DNA from: JAWWOL01 sp963797535
GTDB lineage: Bacteria > Actinomycetota > Actinomycetes > JAWWOL01
Reading direction: 5' to 3'
NCBI GenBank assembly: GCA_963797535.1
Contig: CAWCPQ010000001.1
Coordinates: 2,418,001-2,482,000, forward strand
DNA: 64,000 bases
The position numbers and the translations under genes are program-made. A model generated the notes under the pieces. It ran no database searches. It was not told the origin of the DNA and worked only from the letters and a program-made list of their open reading frames with translations. Each line of letters begins with the position of its first letter. Within the stretch, counting starts at the first letter, position 1. Of the stretch, positions 34,641 through 45,529 are shown in pieces.

Positions 34641-35363
34641 TCAGAACGTGATGACCTCGAACGCCGTTGCGAACGTGCTGCCGAGCCGGCTGCCGGTGGC
34701 CCGCGCGATCGACTCGAGGAACTCCTCGGGGTCAGCCCAGCCCGGCCCGAGCCCCGCCAGATAGGCCGGGTGAGCCTTGAGCGACTCGACACCGGCGGCC
34801 AGATGATCGGTCACGTCCACCGCGCTGCCGGCGATCGGAGAGCCCGAAACCAGCACCGTGTGCACCGACCACGGCTCAAGGCCCTCGTCGAGCAGGTCGC
34901 GGAACACCCAGCGGTTGCCGGCATCGCGGACACCGTCCAGCACCGCGCGCCCGACGGCGATGTGGTCTGCCTGGTTGAGCACGCCTGGCGCCCATGTCGG
35001 GTGGTAGTTGGCAGTGATGACCACGTCCGGCCGGTGCCGGCGTACGGCGCGGGCGACGTCGCGACGCAGCGGCAGCCCGTACTCGATCACGCCGTCGGGA
35101 TAGCCGAGGAACTCCACCACCGACACCCCGACCACCGCTGCCGACGCGCGTTCCTCGCCCTCGCGCAACGGCCCCGCCTGCTCGGGCGCCATCCCGTCGA
35201 TGCCGGCCTCGCCACTGGTGATCATGGCGTACGTCACCCGCTTGCCCTGCGAGGTCCAGCGGGCAACGGCTGACGCGGCGCCGTACTCGAGGTCGTCCGG
35301 GTGGGCGACGACGGCCAGCGCGCTGGACCAGCTCTCGTCGAGCGGCTCGAGCGTTTCGGCCAC
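34641..35363 (-). CDS. PIG-L family deacetylase
   Basis: This 240-residue zinc-dependent hydrolase has the AHPDD motif near residue 20 and an HxxH-type DHIAVG segment. Relatives deacetylate GlcNAc conjugates in mycothiol synthesis or related compounds; the substrate here is not clear. The GTG start lies 16 bases after the ccsB stop, so it may be the last gene of the cytochrome c maturation unit. Confidence 0.85.
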   Translation of the reverse strand: MAETLEPLDESWSSALAVVAHPDDLEYGAASAVARWTSQGKRVTYAMITSGEAGIDGMAPEQAGPLREGEERASAAVVGVSVVEFLGYPDGVIEYGLPLRRDVARAVRRHRPDVVITANYHPTWAPGVLNQADHIAVGRAVLDGVRDAGNRWVFRDLLDEGLEPWSVHTVLVSGSPIAGSAVDVTDHLAAGVESLKAHPAYLAGLGPGWADPEEFLESIARATGSRLGSTFATAFEVITF

Positions 35364-35379
35364 GGTGATCAGCCTCTGC

Positions 35380-36393
35380 TCAGTGCGGGATGCCGGCGTA
35401 GGAGTGCTTGCCGACGATGTAGATGTTGATGATGTAGTAGTTGAAGATCATCGTCGCGAACGCCAGCACCGCGATGTGCGCAGCCCACTTGCGCAGGCCG
35501 GGCGTCGCGCGAGCGTGCAGGTAGGCCGCGTACACGATCCACGTGATCAGCGCCCAGGTCTCCTTGGGGTCCCACTGCCAGTAGTGGCCCCACGCCGCCT
35601 CTGCCCAGATCGCCCCGGCGATCACCGCGAACGTCCAGATCGGGAAGCCGAAGGCGATCAGGCGGTACTCCGCGCGGTCCAGCGTGCGCGCGTCCGGCAG
35701 CATCTTGGTCACGGCGGAGAAGCCGGGCGCCCGGCCCGCGGTCACCAGGCGTTCGTAGCGGCGACGCCCGAGGTGGACCGAGGCCACGACACCGGAGAGC
35801 ATCAGCACGCCGGTCGCGGTGATGGCGGCGGCGACGTGCACCACCAGCCAGTAGGAGTTGAGTACGGGCTGCAGCTGCTCAGCCTTGGCGTACAGCACCG
35901 TGCCGGCGAGCCCCATGTAGAGGACGACGGGGACCATCACGAACGAGCCGAGATGGCTGACCCGCTTCTGCAGTGTGATCACGAGGAACGACGTCACTGC
36001 GACGAGGCAGATCGCCGAGCTGAACTCGTACATGTTGCCCCACGGCACCCGCATGACCCCGATGCCACGGGTCACCACCTCGGCGACGTGGAACATCCAG
36101 CCGACGACGGTCAGCCCGAACGCGATCGCGCCGACCCTCAGCCAGCGTCGGGACTCCTCGGGCTGGTTGGCCAGGACCGGCGGCTCTGGCGGGTCGACCG
36201 GGACCGGGGCGCCGGCACCGACGAGGGCGCGCTCCTCCGGTACGGCAACGGCGGTCCGGGTCTCGAGGGTGCGCACCAGACCACGGCGGGCGAACGCCAG
36301 CTCGGCGAGGAAGGCGACGGCGGCGAGCACGTAGAAGGTCAGCGTGACCTTGAACAGCGCGTCGGACAGGTGCGCCAACTCGGGGTGCGGCAC
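35380..36393 (-). CDS. ccsB: Cytochrome c maturation protein CcsB/ResC
   Basis: This 337-residue membrane protein has about eight helices. The heme-handling WGHYWQWDPKETW motif lies near the C-terminus. With ResB it forms the system II machinery that carries heme across the membrane and attaches it to cytochrome c. The GTG at 36393 follows GAGGAG by 5 bases and comes 2 bases after the resB stop. Confidence 0.92.
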   Translation of the reverse strand: MPHPELAHLSDALFKVTLTFYVLAAVAFLAELAFARRGLVRTLETRTAVAVPEERALVGAGAPVPVDPPEPPVLANQPEESRRWLRVGAIAFGLTVVGWMFHVAEVVTRGIGVMRVPWGNMYEFSSAICLVAVTSFLVITLQKRVSHLGSFVMVPVVLYMGLAGTVLYAKAEQLQPVLNSYWLVVHVAAAITATGVLMLSGVVASVHLGRRRYERLVTAGRAPGFSAVTKMLPDARTLDRAEYRLIAFGFPIWTFAVIAGAIWAEAAWGHYWQWDPKETWALITWIVYAAYLHARATPGLRKWAAHIAVLAFATMIFNYYIINIYIVGKHSYAGIPH

Positions 36394-36395
36394 TT

Positions 36396-38013
36396 CTACT
36401 CCTCGCTGTACGGGGACGTCCGGCCGGACGCCTGCAGCTGCTCGGTCAGTGCCGCGAACTCCTCGGCGAACTGCTCCGGGTCGGTACGGGCGAGCCCACC
36501 TGCCTCGACCACGGTACGCCCGGCGCTGTCGGTCCGCGCGCGCACCCAGAACCGGCGGCGGCGCACGCGCAGGGAAAGGATCAGGCCGAGCACCATCAGG
36601 ACCGCCGCCAGCAGGGCGAGGTTCTTGCCGGGGTCGTCGGTGATCTGGAAGTTCGCGAACTCGGTGACGCCGGCGAAGGTCACGGTGTAGCCGTTGGCCA
36701 GCTTCCAGGAGTCGCCGACCTTGAGCCCGGCACTCATCGATCCGTCGGCGCCGAGCATCTGCTTCATGGTCGACGGCACGTTGTAGACCGTGTCCGCGCT
36801 CGGGTCGCCGGACAGCGCGTTGACCTGCAGCTCGGGTCTGCGGGCGGCGGGGAAGTCGGAGATCATGTGGCCGTCGGCGGCCTTGGCGTGGCTCGGGGCG
36901 AAGATGCTGTGGATCGCGAACCACTGCTTCTTGTCCGGCAGGTTGGTGACCTTGGCGTAGCCGTCGGACAGGTAGTTGGTCGTCTCCAACGGCAGCAGGA
37001 CGTCGTTCTGGTCGTAGACGCGCTTGCCGTTCGGGTCGGTGACGACCAGGTGCGGAGCGAAGCCGTGGCCGCCGAGGTAGACCTTGGTCCCGCCGGTCAG
37101 GAACGACCCGCCCAGGACCAGCGGGTGGTTCTCGCGGATGTCGTACTGCTTCGGCTTGGCACCCGGCGACGAGGTGTAGGTCACGACGGCGTCGTAGGAC
37201 TTGGGCTCGCCGCTGGGCAGGTAGACGGCCCGTGAACGAGTCGAACGTGACGTTGAACGGGGTCATGTGCGACTGGCTGAAGGCGCGGCCGGTGCTCTGC
37301 TCGTCGTACTGGCCGAGCACGTTGGACCAGCCCTCGCCGTGGGCCCGAATGATCTCGCCCTTGAAGCCGAACAACCCGCCCAGAGCGACGCCGGCCAGCA
37401 AGATCACCAGGGCGACGTGGAACAGCAGGTTGCCGGTCTCGCGGAGGTAACCGCGTTCTGCCGACAGACCCGTGTCGCGTACGAGGACCCGCCATCCCTT
37501 GCGGCGCAGGCTTTTCCGTACGACTTCGAGCGTCTCGTCGGGCCCGGCGGCGCTCTGCCACTCCCCCGACACCGGTAGCCGGGAGAAGTGCCGTGGCGGC
37601 GCCGGGGGCGGCGTGCGCATCGCCTTGAGGTGCAGCCGGATCCTGGGGACGAGGCAGCCGATCAGCGAGATGAACAGCAGCAGGTAGATCGCGGCGAACC
37701 AGGGCGCAGCGAACACGTCGAACAGCGAGAGCCGTTCGAACAGCGGCCCCAGGGTCGTGTGCTGCTTCTTGAAGTTGGTGACGAGTGCGTCCTGCTGGCC
37801 GTGCTGGGGCAGCAACGAGCCGGGCACGGCGGCCAGAGCGAGCAGGAACAACAGCTGCAGCGCGGTGCGCATCGAGGTGAGCCGCCGCCACAGGGCTCGC
37901 GCGTGCTGGCCAGGGCGACTTGGCCGGCGCGGCTCTGCGCGGGTCGGCCGGCTTGGTGGTCAGCGCTGCGCGGGCAGCGGTGTCGGCCGGGTCGGTCGAG
38001 CAGCGTCGGTCAT
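36396..38013 (-). pseudogene. resB: Cytochrome c maturation protein ResB, frameshifted
   Basis: ResB partners CcsB in system II heme attachment. Four membrane helices and a large outer domain are visible. One extra G in a GGG run (37229-37231) breaks the frame; removing it joins FDSFT to AVYLPSGEPKSYDA without loss. Further indels at 37880-37970 interrupt a variable N-terminus. Coding clearly continues upstream of the ATG at 37872 (LWRRLTSM), so I take the ATG at 38013, just after the ccdA stop, as the likely start. The breaks are probably sequence errors. Confidence 0.78.
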
Positions 38014-38014
38014 G

Positions 38015-38795
38015 TCAGACCGAACCCGTGGACGCTGGGAAGTGCTGCTGCAGCGTGGCGACCAGCGAGCCCCACCAGCCGGTCATCAGCATCACCCCGA
38101 CCACGATCAGCATCGCGCCGCCGAAGCGGGTGATCGCCTGCGAGTGCCGACGCATGAACGCCATCGCGCCGAGGGCGTACTCGAGCCCCATCGCGACCGC
38201 GATGAACGGGATGCCCAGGCCGAGGCAGTAGGCGAAGACCAGCAGCGCGCTGCGGGTCTCGCCGGAGCCGCCGGCGCGGCCAGGCGCGAGCACGGCCGCC
38301 AGCGTCGGGCCGATGCACGGAGCCCAGCCGAGGCCGAAGACGAAGCCGAGCAACGGCGCACCGACGATGCCGACCCGCGGCAGCCGGTGGATGCGTGCCT
38401 CGCGGGAGAACAGCGGCAGGTAGCCGAGGAAGGCGATGCCCATGACGATGGTGATGGCGCCGAACAGCTGGGTGACCCAGGCAGTAGCTCTGCAGGCCCA
38501 GGGTCAGGTTGTTGAAGGCGGCCTGCTCGAGCACGAACACCAGGCTGAAGCCCAGCACGAACAGCACGCTGCCGGCCAGCATCCGGCTCTTGCGCGGCTG
38601 CTCCTCCGACGCCGCGGTCAGGTCGGCGCCGGACATGCCGGTCACGTAGGACAGGTAGCCGGGGACCAGCGGCAGCACGCACGGCGAGGCGAACGAGACC
38701 AGGCCGGCGATCGCGGCGACCGGCAGCGCCAGCAGCAGCGACCCGTTCGTGACGGTGTCCTGAAAGCTGCTGGCGACGGAGGCGAGATCGGTCAT
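38015..38795 (-). pseudogene. ccdA: CcdA-type thiol-disulfide transport protein, frameshifted
   Basis: This six-helix membrane protein passes reducing power to TlpA for cytochrome c maturation. The two redox cysteines are in SFASPCVLPLVPGYL and GLGWAPCIGPTLA. One extra base near 38483 shifts the frame between helices; without it the product is about 259 residues. The ATG overlaps the tlpA stop by 4 bases. Confidence 0.82.
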
Positions 38796-39371
38796 GCCGC
38801 GCTCTCGGCGTTGAGCTTGTTCAGGGTGTCGCGCAGCGCGGAGTAGGTGACGACCCCGTTGACGACAGCGGCGATGTCGCCCCGCTTGTCGACGACGACG
38901 GTGATCGGCGGCGCGGCCACGGTGACCTTGCCTCTGAAGGCCAGCACCGTCCTGCTGTCCGGGTCGAACATGGAGTCGTACGGGACCTGGTGGCCCAGGA
39001 GGAAGGCCTTGGCGGCGGAGTCCGTGCTGCCGTCGCCGTGGAAGTCGATGCCCATGAACGTCACGTTCTTGGACTTGAAGTCGGTGGCCGCCTGGTCGAG
39101 CTGGTCCAGCTCCTCGCGGCAGGCGTCGCACCAGGAGGCCCAGTAGTTGAGGACGACGACCTGGCCCTTGTGTGCCGCGAGGGAGAACGTGGCGCCTTCT
39201 TTGTGCAGGATCGTCGGCAGGGTGATGTCCGGGGCCGCCTTGCGGTGGCCCTGCTCGAAGCTGACCATGCCGCCGGTGTCACCCATGGCCGCTCGGCTTG
39301 GCCTGGCAGCCCGCCGCCGTGAGCAGGCACACCCCGGCCAGGGCGGCGCGCAGCGTACGGGCGAACGGCAT
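38792..39371 (-). pseudogene. TlpA-like thioredoxin lipoprotein, frameshifted
   Basis: The ATG at 39371 follows a GAGG site and starts a lipoprotein signal peptide (LLTAAGC). A thioredoxin-like domain follows, with the redox motif WCDAC. It keeps apocytochrome c cysteines reduced and works with CcdA. An extra G in GGG (39282-39284) breaks the frame soon after the lipobox; removing it joins SGHG to DTGG. Intact length would be about 192 residues. Confidence 0.8.
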
Positions 39372-39515
39372 GGGACCTCGGTCGGCAAGGAGGGCGTCCG
39401 GGCGCGGACGTGGTGGTCCGGCAACGGGAAACCGGCCGGCGCCTGGTGGCGCCGACCGGTCCCATTGTCACTCGTCTTGCTGAGAATCCGTGCCGCGGGG
39501 TGGATGCACGTCGTA

Positions 39516-40608
<1,093 letters not shown>

Positions 40609-40722
40609 GCGCTACCAACTCCTTCACCGGCAGGAACGTGCCGGACGATCCGAGTGAGGGACGGGATGTACTTTCGCACGTCAAACCGTTTTGCGCGAGT
40701 GGAGTGCCCCCCGACCTCTACG

Positions 40723-40736
40723 TGGAAACGCTCCCA
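40723..40736. promoter_or_regulatory. LacI-family-type operator upstream of the sugar ATPase gene
   Basis: TGGAAACGCTCCCA is a 14-base near-palindrome with a central CG. It resembles the TGGGAGCGCTCCCA and TGGAAACGTTTCCA sites of sugar-responsive LacI repressors. It lies in the 157-base gap before the ATPase gene. No LacI gene is in the window. Confidence 0.4.
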
Positions 40737-40765
40737 CCGTCTGCGGCGGGTCGAGCTCCGCCGGA

Positions 40766-41851
40766 TCAGGGGGCCGGCGTCGGTGTCGCACCGGCCATCG
40801 GCGGTACGAAGATCGTCGGCGTGGGCATCGGCGTCGCCTTGGCCATGGCCGACACCGCCGCTGGTCCGGCCGTCGGCGGCCGCTGCGGATTTCCGACGGC
40901 GTCGACCCCGAGGTCCTCGCCGTTGATGCCGCCGACCACCTGCGGGTAGTCGTTCCTGACGATGGCTCCGGCAGCGTCCGACGGCAGCACCCGGACGAGG
41001 TCCTGACCGAGGCTGTTGCTGCCCGCGAGTCCCTGGATCGGCTGGCCGCGGTCGTCGAACAGGCGCACGCCGGTCAGCAGGTGCCCCTGCGCGTCGTACG
41101 GATAGATGTTCTGTGGGTGGCGTCCGTTGACGGCGATGCCCCTGTACGGCTGCGTCGTCGCGGACACCGCGGGCTGTGGGCCATAGCTCGACTGCCCGTA
41201 GCCGGTTCGGGCCACGCTGCGGATGTCATTGGAGCAGCTGAGGAAGTACGCCAGCACGACCACGTTACCGACGACGATCGCGTGCCGCGCCCACGTCGGC
41301 AGTCGGTCCGTGCGCAGGCCGACCCACACCGAGGCGGCGATCGCCAGAACCACTGCTACCAGGCCGATGAACCAGCTGTAGTGGAAGGTCGGGACCACGA
41401 CGTCGTTGCGGTAGTTTTCGATCTGACCGCCTTGGGACCACACCACCACGGCGAACAGCGCCAGCCAGCCTCGGGCCACCCACCAAGCCGGCCGCAGGCT
41501 CGACAGAAACCCGCGCAACCACACCGCGAACGGCTGCTCGAGGGCGCGGCCGATCCCCTGCCACAGCGAGGAGGTCGACACCGCGCGCTCGATCCGTCGA
41601 CTCAGCGGCACGTCTACCTCCGGCGCGGGGTCGAGCCCGGCGGAGGCGCGCAGCTCAGCGGCGTAAGCGGTAGGCGAACCGAGGCTGGCTTCGAGGGTGC
41701 CGCCGTCGGACTCAGCGGCCACCTCGTACAGGTGGGCCTCAAGGTCCTCGAGCAGCTCGTCCCGCTCGGTGGCCGGCAGATCCTCCAGCGCCGCCCGGAT
41801 CGCGGCCAGGTAAGCGGCCACCTCGCTGTTTTCGGTGATGGTGTCGGTCAT
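40766..41851 (-). CDS. HAAS/DUF1700-type membrane protein
   Basis: The protein has 361 residues. The first 75 resemble the alpha-helical HAAS domain that pairs with PadR regulators (YLAAIRAALEDLPATERDELLEDLEAHL). About four transmembrane helices, an outer domain and a Pro/Thr-rich tail follow. Its ATG overlaps the padR stop by 4 bases, a pairing seen in many bacteria. Function unknown. Confidence 0.75.
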   Translation of the reverse strand: MTDTITENSEVAAYLAAIRAALEDLPATERDELLEDLEAHLYEVAAESDGGTLEASLGSPTAYAAELRASAGLDPAPEVDVPLSRRIERAVSTSSLWQGIGRALEQPFAVWLRGFLSSLRPAWWVARGWLALFAVVVWSQGGQIENYRNDVVVPTFHYSWFIGLVAVVLAIAASVWVGLRTDRLPTWARHAIVVGNVVVLAYFLSCSNDIRSVARTGYGQSSYGPQPAVSATTQPYRGIAVNGRHPQNIYPYDAQGHLLTGVRLFDDRGQPIQGLAGSNSLGQDLVRVLPSDAAGAIVRNDYPQVVGGINGEDLGVDAVGNPQRPPTAGPAAVSAMAKATPMPTPTIFVPPMAGATPTPAP

Positions 41852-42189
41852 GCTGCTGCCCCCTCGGTCTTCAGCAGTGCGTCCAGGGTCTCGGCGAACT
41901 GATTCCACGTCTTGGTCGATCTCTCGAGCAGGGTGCGACCGGCATCGTTGAGGCCGTAGTACTTGCGGTGCGGGCCTTCGTCGGACGGGACGACGTACGA
42001 CGTCAGGGCGCCGGCCTGGAACAGCCGCCGCAGCGTGCCGTAGACCGACGCGTCACCGACGTCATCGAGACCGGCTTCGCGCAGCCGGCGTACGACGTCG
42101 TAGCCGTACCCGTCACGCTCGGCGACCACAGCAAGCACCGCCAGGTCGAGCACCCCCTTGAGCAGCTGGGTCGTATCCACGCGCACCAC
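41848..42189 (-). CDS. PadR-family transcriptional regulator
   Basis: This 113-residue protein is a winged helix with the PadR pattern (LDLAVLAVVAERDGYGYDVVRRL and ASVYGTLRRLFQAG). It is likely an autoregulated repressor controlling itself and the overlapping membrane-protein gene. GAGG lies about 10 bases before the GTG; a second GTG is the next codon. Confidence 0.9.
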   Translation of the reverse strand: MVRVDTTQLLKGVLDLAVLAVVAERDGYGYDVVRRLREAGLDDVGDASVYGTLRRLFQAGALTSYVVPSDEGPHRKYYGLNDAGRTLLERSTKTWNQFAETLDALLKTEGAAA

Positions 42190-42234
42190 CGTCTTTCACC
42201 TCGTGACCACCTGCACCGATGTGACGTGATGCAC

Positions 42235-42254
42235 AGTACTACGGATCGCGTACT
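42235..42254. promoter_or_regulatory. Candidate PadR operator
   Basis: AGTAC-N10-GTACT is an inverted repeat 46 bases upstream of padR. A TACTGT -10-like hexamer for padR (42233-42238, minus strand) overlaps its left arm. It sits between padR and the divergent stress-protein gene. Confidence 0.4.
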
Positions 42255-42330
42255 AGTGCGGAGACGGCACCACTGTCGGCATTTCGCAACGAGAGGCGCG
42301 TTGACACGCGTCGTGCGGCAGGATGGCGGC

Positions 42331-42786
42331 GTGAACGGTTTCGAGCTGGGCACCGACGGCCCGATGGTCGTCCTGACCGGCATCGACGGCAGCCGGACGT
42401 CGATGCGGGCGGCCGCGTATGCCGCCGGCCTCGCCCGCCGTCAGCGGTCCAGGCTGGTCGTCGTCTATGTCGCGAACAACGGAACCGTCGGCGGCCTCGC
42501 CTCGATCTCGCCTGGCTCGGCAGCAGTGGTGGCGATGTCGAACCGGGAGTACGGCGAGCGACTGCGGGCCGACGCGATGAAGGCCGCCGAGCAGATGGGG
42601 ATGCCACCGTTCGACTTCCTGATCGTCGAGGGTGACCCCTACAACGAGCTCACCCGGATCGCCACCGAGGAGCATGCCGACGTCGTGGTCATCGGTGCGT
42701 CGGAGTCCGCCGGGCACCGGCTGGTCGGCTCGCTTGCCGTTCGCCTGGTCAAGGCCGGCCGCTGGCCGGTCACCGTCGTCCCGTAA
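42331..42786 (+). CDS. Universal stress protein
   Basis: This 151-residue UspA domain has the opening strand VVLTGIDGS and a C-terminal nucleotide-binding region (GASESAGHRLVGSLAVRL). The glycines fit the ATP-binding subclass. The GTG at 42331 has CAGGAT exactly 6 bases upstream and no Shine-Dalgarno, so it may be leaderless. Confidence 0.85.
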   Translation: MNGFELGTDGPMVVLTGIDGSRTSMRAAAYAAGLARRQRSRLVVVYVANNGTVGGLASISPGSAAVVAMSNREYGERLRADAMKAAEQMGMPPFDFLIVEGDPYNELTRIATEEHADVVVIGASESAGHRLVGSLAVRLVKAGRWPVTVVP

Positions 42787-42822
42787 CCGATGAGTTCGGC
42801 GACCGGCCCCCGTCTTCACGAC

Positions 42823-43509
42823 ATGGTTACTTACGTACTGATCCCCGGCGCCGGCTCGGACAGCTGGTACTGGCACCTCGTCGCCCCCGAGCTGCGCGGC
42901 CTCGGCCACACCGTGATCACTCCGGACCTGCCGGTGGAGGACGACACCGCGGGACTTGAGGAGTACGCGGACGCGGTGGTCGAGGCGATCGGGGACCACC
43001 GCGACCTCATCCTCGTGGCGCAGTCCATGGCCGGCTTCACCGCGCCGCTGGTGGCCGACCGGCTGCCCACCCGGTTGATCGTGATGGTCGCCGCGATGAC
43101 CCCCGCACCCGACGAGTCCCCCGGCGACTGGTGGGGCAACACGCATCTCGCCGAAGCCAGGGCCGAGCTCGACCGCAGCGAGGGACGCGATCCCGATGCC
43201 CCGTTCGACGTGATGGTGACGTTCCTGCACGACGTGCCGCAGGACGTGATCGAGGAGTCAGCAGCGCACGTGCTCGGCCAGTCGGGCAAGCCGTTCGAGG
43301 CGCCCTGGCCGCTGACGGCGTGGCCCGACGTACCGACCCGGTTCCTGCTCTGCCGCGACGACCGGATGTTCCCGGCCGAGTTCCAGCGCAGGGTAGTCAA
43401 GGAGCGGCTGGGCATCACACCGGACGAGATGCCAGGCGGCCATCTGCCCGCCTGGCACTCACCGCACGAGCTGGTTCGCCGGCTCGAGGCCTACCGCCGC
43501 GAGCTCTAG
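42823..43509 (+). CDS. Alpha/beta hydrolase
   Basis: The protein has about 228 residues. The oxyanion loop is GAGSDSWYW, the nucleophile elbow AQSMAG and the catalytic histidine lies in GGHLPAWHSP. It resembles small esterases of the hydroxynitrile-lyase/salicylate-esterase group; the substrate is unknown. I prefer the ATG at 42823, which starts directly at the first strand. An in-frame ATG at 42790 adds 11 residues. Its 3' end overlaps the convergent membrane-protein gene by 51 bases. Confidence 0.75.
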   Translation: MVTYVLIPGAGSDSWYWHLVAPELRGLGHTVITPDLPVEDDTAGLEEYADAVVEAIGDHRDLILVAQSMAGFTAPLVADRLPTRLIVMVAAMTPAPDESPGDWWGNTHLAEARAELDRSEGRDPDAPFDVMVTFLHDVPQDVIEESAAHVLGQSGKPFEAPWPLTAWPDVPTRFLLCRDDRMFPAEFQRRVVKERLGITPDEMPGGHLPAWHSPHELVRRLEAYRREL

Positions 43510-44299
43510 CTCGGGCAGTCCGCGCAAGGCGCCCGCGAGGGCGACCAGCTCGTCGTTGGTCACGCCACCGAAGCCCCACACCTGGACGACGAAACGACCC
43601 GCGTGGAACGAGAGCCCGTTCTCGCCTTCGTAGTGCACGAACGTCGCGGGACGGCCGCCGACCTGTGTATGACCCACCACGGTGCCGTCCGTCTTGGCGG
43701 CGCCGTCGATGACCAAGACAGTCGCCTCGGGACCGGTGGGCGCGAAGCTGTAGGCCTTGCCACTGGCGTCCCTGGCGGTCACGCGCTCGGGGGTCTTCCC
43801 GACGAGGAACGCATCAGTCCAGAACGTGCCGCCCGTGACACCGGTCGGCTCAGGTCCTTGGTCAGGGCTGCGTCGCAGCGGGAAACCGGGCGCCGGGTTC
43901 AGACAACGACACGCCAGCGAGGTCCGCCGGCGCACCCACGCCCGACTTTGCCTTCGGGCCGTCCGGGTTGACGGTGGCGGAAGCAACGGCTGCGGAGGGC
44001 ATGGGCGCCGCGGCTGCAGTCGGCTTCGATGCGGCCGCTGACGGTGCCGCAGCCGGCGCCGCGGTTGCCGCCCCGCCGCCGCCGGGGCTCGCCACCGTCG
44101 GCCCGGAGCCAACGTGGGACACGACGGAGCCGGCCACAGCCACCACGGCGACAGCCGTACCGGAGACTGCTGTCACTTGCAGGCGGCGCACCCGGGTGCC
44201 GTGGCGCACTGCGTCGCGGGCCGCTCCCGGCCTCGGTCCCCGTACCCCTTCCGTGTGCTCGGCCATGGCGTCGTGGAGCAGCTGCTCGAGAGAGCTCAT
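43459..44299 (-). pseudogene. Single-pass membrane protein paired with ECF sigma, frameshifted
   Basis: The first 145 residues have a cytoplasmic region of about 40 residues, one helix and an Ala/Pro-rich linker. An extra base in the run at 43880-43882 then shifts the frame. The remaining 130 residues form a globular outer domain (TGGTFWTDAFLVGKTP onward). The ATG overlaps the sigma stop by 4 bases. I infer a sigma-partner role from that. The design mirrors the pair at 25.9-27.3 kb. Confidence 0.6.
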
Positions 44300-44814
44300 C
44301 GGGGAACCTCCTGCATCGCGGGGAAGGGGGAAAGGTCGGGGACCAGCTCACGAAGCCGAGCGGTGGCCCGGCTGGAGGTGCTCTTGATGGTGCCGACGGA
44401 GACACCGAGCGCAGCCGCCGTCTGGGCCTCGGACAGGTCGTCGAAGTAGCGGAGTACGAGGACCGCGCGCTGCCGGGGCGTGAGCCGGGCCATCGCGGCT
44501 ATCAGCGCCTGCCGCGTGGCCACCTCACCGGCCAGGTCCGCACGATCGTTTTCCGGCGGATCGATGGCCACCTCGACCGGCCTCGACCGCAGCCGGCGCC
44601 AGCGATCAGTTGCCAGCCGCGCGAGCACCACCCGGGCGTACGCCTCGGGCGCGCCGTCGAGGCGGGTCCAGCGGCGAGCCGTCCGTTCGAACGCCGTCTG
44701 CACCAGGTCCTCGGCGTGACCGACGTCGCCGGTGAGGAGTACTGCTGTCCGCTGCAACCGACGGCCGGAACCGGCAACGAATGCCGCAAACTCTGCCTCT
44801 TGTGCGCGGTTCAT
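44296..44814 (-). CDS. SigE-family ECF RNA polymerase sigma factor
   Basis: The protein has 172 residues. Region 2 includes GHAEDLVQTAFERTARRW; region 4 is LSEAQTAAALGVSVGTIKSTSSRA. GGGAGG lies 4 bases before the ATG. It overlaps the next gene, which encodes a membrane protein, by 4 bases. It is a paralogue of the sigma at 25920. Confidence 0.9.
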   Translation of the reverse strand: MNRAQEAEFAAFVAGSGRRLQRTAVLLTGDVGHAEDLVQTAFERTARRWTRLDGAPEAYARVVLARLATDRWRRLRSRPVEVAIDPPENDRADLAGEVATRQALIAAMARLTPRQRAVLVLRYFDDLSEAQTAAALGVSVGTIKSTSSRATARLRELVPDLSPFPAMQEVPR

Positions 44815-44890
44815 GTGCCTCCCGTCGGCGAGCGTCTGCCTGGTATCACGGACCGCACCGGCGGGAGGTTGTCGCCAGCAGCGAAGTTCT

Positions 44891-45529
44891 TCAGGCCCCC
44901 GGGACAGCCTTGGCCCGCGAGGCTTCGCCGGCCGGCTCGGTGTAGGCGACGGACACCAGGCGGGGGCCGTCGAACTCCAGCGAGGTCAGGCTGGCCAGCG
45001 CGCACTGCCGACGATCCGGCCGGTGCGGCAGCCGGCGACCCTCGGCGAACCGGCGCACCACCCAGATCGGCAGCTGGTGGCTGACCAGCAGCGCCTCGTG
45101 GCCGGCGGCCTTGTCCCGGGCGTCCTCGATCGCGGCCATCATCCGGTCGGCGATCTCCTGGTAGGGCTCACCCCAGGACGGCGTCATCGGGTTGCGCAGG
45201 TGCTTCCAGTGCCGCGGCTTGCGCATCGAGCCGTCCCCGACGCCGAAGGTCAGGCCCTCGAAGACGTTGTCGGCCTCGATCAGCCGCGGATCGGTCGCGA
45301 TCTCGAGGCCGAACACCGCCGCGATGGGTGCTGCCGTCTCCTGCGCCCGCTCCAGCGGGGAGGCCACCACGCGGACGATGTCGCGGCCGGTGACCGCGGC
45401 CGCCGCAGCCTCGGCCATCGCCAGGCCGGCGTCGGAGAGGTGAAAGTCGGGCAGCCGCCCGTACAACACCTTGTCCGGGTTGAAGACCTCACCGTGGCGG
45501 AGCAGGTGGACGATCGTCGGGTCGGTCAC
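44891..45529 (-). CDS. Histidine phosphatase family protein
   Basis: This 212-residue protein has the catalytic LLRHGE motif near residue 11 and a second histidine in LVSHQLP. It belongs to the phosphoglycerate-mutase-like family. A gene of this type follows hemL in mycobacteria too. The GTG overlaps the hemL stop by 4 bases. The substrate is unknown. Confidence 0.87.
   Translation of the reverse strand: MTDPTIVHLLRHGEVFNPDKVLYGRLPDFHLSDAGLAMAEAAAAAVTGRDIVRVVASPLERAQETAAPIAAVFGLEIATDPRLIEADNVFEGLTFGVGDGSMRKPRHWKHLRNPMTPSWGEPYQEIADRMMAAIEDARDKAAGHEALLVSHQLPIWVVRRFAEGRRLPHRPDRRQCALASLTSLEFDGPRLVSVAYTEPAGEASRAKAVPGA

Noticed and set aside
42301..42324. TTGACA with CAGGAT as a standard promoter of the stress-protein gene
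   Set aside because: The spacer is only 12 bases; CAGGAT may still be a -10 for a leaderless start.
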